Source of the DNA: an uncultured Alistipes sp. | GTDB lineage: Bacteria; Bacteroidota; Bacteroidia; Bacteroidales; Rikenellaceae | Length of the DNA: 6,166 nucleotides | Assembly: GCA_904502075.1 (NCBI GenBank) | Contig: CAJGDL010000098.1 | Location: forward strand, 1-6,166 | Direction of reading: 5' to 3' | Shown here: piece after piece, positions 5,077 to 6,166 of the stretch | How positions within the stretch are numbered: position 1 is the stretch's first letter | Layout: every line of letters begins with the position of its first letter | Position numbers and translations under genes: made by a program | The notes under the pieces: generated by a model | Seen by the model: only the letters and a program-made list of their open reading frames with translations | Told to the model about the DNA's origin: nothing | Databases searched by the model: none

Positions 5077-6166
5077 ATGAAGCAATCCAAAAACTTTGGG
5101 AGCATGAGCCATACGGCAATCACCCTACGGCGTGTAGCATTGCTATACGCCGTATTGGCATTGTGTCGTCTTCTCTTTTGGCTGCACAACCGCGAATTGA
5201 TCGGCCCAATCGAGACTTGGTGGCCGTTGGTAAAGGGTGCGTTGCAATTCGACACCGTTTCAATCCTCTATGCCGAGGGACTTTGGCTTGTGTTGGCCCT
5301 GCTTCCCCTGCCCTTGGCCCTGCGCGAGAGTCGCCTGTGGCAAGGCTTTCTTTTTGGGCTCTACACAACGGTAGGTTCGCTGATCATCGCCCTCAACCTC
5401 TCGGATGCCGTCTACTTCCGCTACACGCAGAAGCGATTCACAGCCGACGAGATCTTCTTTGCCGACAACGGCAACTCGCTCCAGTTGATGGGGAAATTCA
5501 TGGCTGAGAATTGGCCCCTGGTGGTGGCCTGGCTCGCCCTGACCGCCCTTTTGGTGTGGGGTGGTGGCCGCAAACTCCGCCCCCGGTCGCCCCTGCGCCG
5601 TTGGTGGAGCTACTACCCCGCATCGCTCGCGGTGCTGGCCCTCACGGTGGGGCTTGCCATTGGAGGAATTCGCGGAGGCTTCACCCGCATGACACGCCCG
5701 ATCACCCTCTCCAATGCCACGCTCTACGCCCCGACAAGCGCCCAGGCGAACCTCATTCTGAGCAACCCCTTCTGCATCCTGCGCACGGCGGGAAGCAGTT
5801 CAAAGGTCGAGGTGCCGGAGTTCTTCCCCCCCGAGGCCCTCGCCGACCACTTTTCGCCCTACCACTACCCCACCCCGGAGGCCGAGGCCCCGCTACGAGG
5901 GCGCAACGTGGTGATCTTTATCCTGGAGAGCATGTCGGCCGAACACTCGGCCCACCTGCGCCCCGACCTCTACGCCGAGAGCGAATACTACAAGGGCTTC
6001 ACCCCCTTCCTCGACTCGCTCATGCGCGAAGGCTACTGCTTCAAGCAGATGTACTCGAACGGATTGCGCTCGATTCAGGCCATGCCGGCCATCCTGGGGA
6101 GCATTCCTTCGTTCAAGACCCCCTTTGTGCTGATGCCCCAATCCCTGGGCGAAAGCCGCCAGCTGC
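5077..6166 (+). CDS. LTA synthase family / phosphoglycerol transferase-like membrane sulfatase-fold protein (3' truncated by window edge)
   Basis: The frame is open from ATG 5077 to the window end (363 residues, incomplete). About five hydrophobic helices occupy residues ~17-36, 62-82, 90-108, 146-162 and 182-198, followed by an extracytoplasmic alkaline-phosphatase/sulfatase-fold domain. This is the architecture of LtaS-type phosphoglycerol or phosphoethanolamine transferases. In the catalytic domain, NVVIFILESMSAEH (277-290) carries Glu284, equivalent to the metal-binding Glu of LtaS. TPFLDSLMREGY is followed by SNGLRSIQAMPAIL (327-340), where Ser332 stands at the expected nucleophile position (Thr in Staphylococcus LtaS). 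The rest of the domain, with the remaining metal ligands, lies beyond the window. It probably transfers a phosphate-linked head group from a lipid to a periplasmic glycan or lipid; the acceptor is unknown. The start lies two bases after the nadC stop, implying an operon and translational coupling. ATG 5104 is an alternative start that keeps all helices. Confidence 0.88.
   Translation, partial: MKQSKNFGSMSHTAITLRRVALLYAVLALCRLLFWLHNRELIGPIETWWPLVKGALQFDTVSILYAEGLWLVLALLPLPLALRESRLWQGFLFGLYTTVGSLIIALNLSDAVYFRYTQKRFTADEIFFADNGNSLQLMGKFMAENWPLVVAWLALTALLVWGGGRKLRPRSPLRRWWSYYPASLAVLALTVGLAIGGIRGGFTRMTRPITLSNATLYAPTSAQANLILSNPFCILRTAGSSSKVEVPEFFPPEALADHFSPYHYPTPEAEAPLRGRNVVIFILESMSAEHSAHLRPDLYAESEYYKGFTPFLDSLMREGYCFKQMYSNGLRSIQAMPAILGSIPSFKTPFVLMPQSLGESRQL

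Noticed and set aside
4154..5119. 321-codon open frame on the minus strand opposite nadC
   Set aside because: It is a shadow of nadC. It has no recognisable motif, and its composition is that of reversed codons.

Overview
The window reads as Bacteroidota, order Bacteroidales, with an Alistipes-like GC-rich member as the best guess. The grounds are surface lipoproteins with an acidic stretch after the lipidated cysteine, a non-SusC TonB-dependent receptor, a fimbrillin-like domain, a -7 box of the Bacteroidota type (TAnnTTTG), A-rich leaders in place of Shine-Dalgarno sites, and GC-rich codon use beside AT-rich spacers. The genus is inference. All genes that I can support are on the + strand.

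Layout. (1) 1-952 is the C-terminal part of a TonB-dependent outer-membrane receptor, cut by the left edge. (2) After 45 bases comes a 154-residue surface lipoprotein (998-1462), closed by a strong intrinsic terminator (1484-1511). The receptor and lipoprotein form the end of one transcription unit, probably for uptake of an iron complex or similar ligand. (3) 1463-1953 is a non-coding spacer of about 490 bases. Past the terminator it is a patchwork of short repeats: a C-rich/G-rich hairpin repeat, a TCATTGCGAGGAGCGA-type repeat, a 14-bp tandem duplication and an ATTCCTN heptamer array. It ends in a promoter at 1906-1913. (4) 1957-4182 encodes a 741-residue lipoprotein with an N-terminal fimbrillin (Mfa-like) domain joined by a Pro/Thr linker to a CotH-type protein kinase-like domain. 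(5) 4223-5074 is nadC, quinolinate phosphoribosyltransferase, for NAD synthesis. (6) From 5077, two bases after the nadC stop, a five-helix membrane protein of the LTA-synthase/phosphoglycerol transferase family runs off the right edge.

The second half (cotH-like, nadC, LtaS-like) has small gaps and no internal terminator that I can see. It could be read from the 1906 promoter, although nadC may also have its own start of transcription. The most unusual item is the fimbrillin-CotH fusion. It suggests a surface-displayed or surface-anchored kinase module carried on a pilin-like fold. The repeat-rich region directly in front of its promoter is the second item worth attention.
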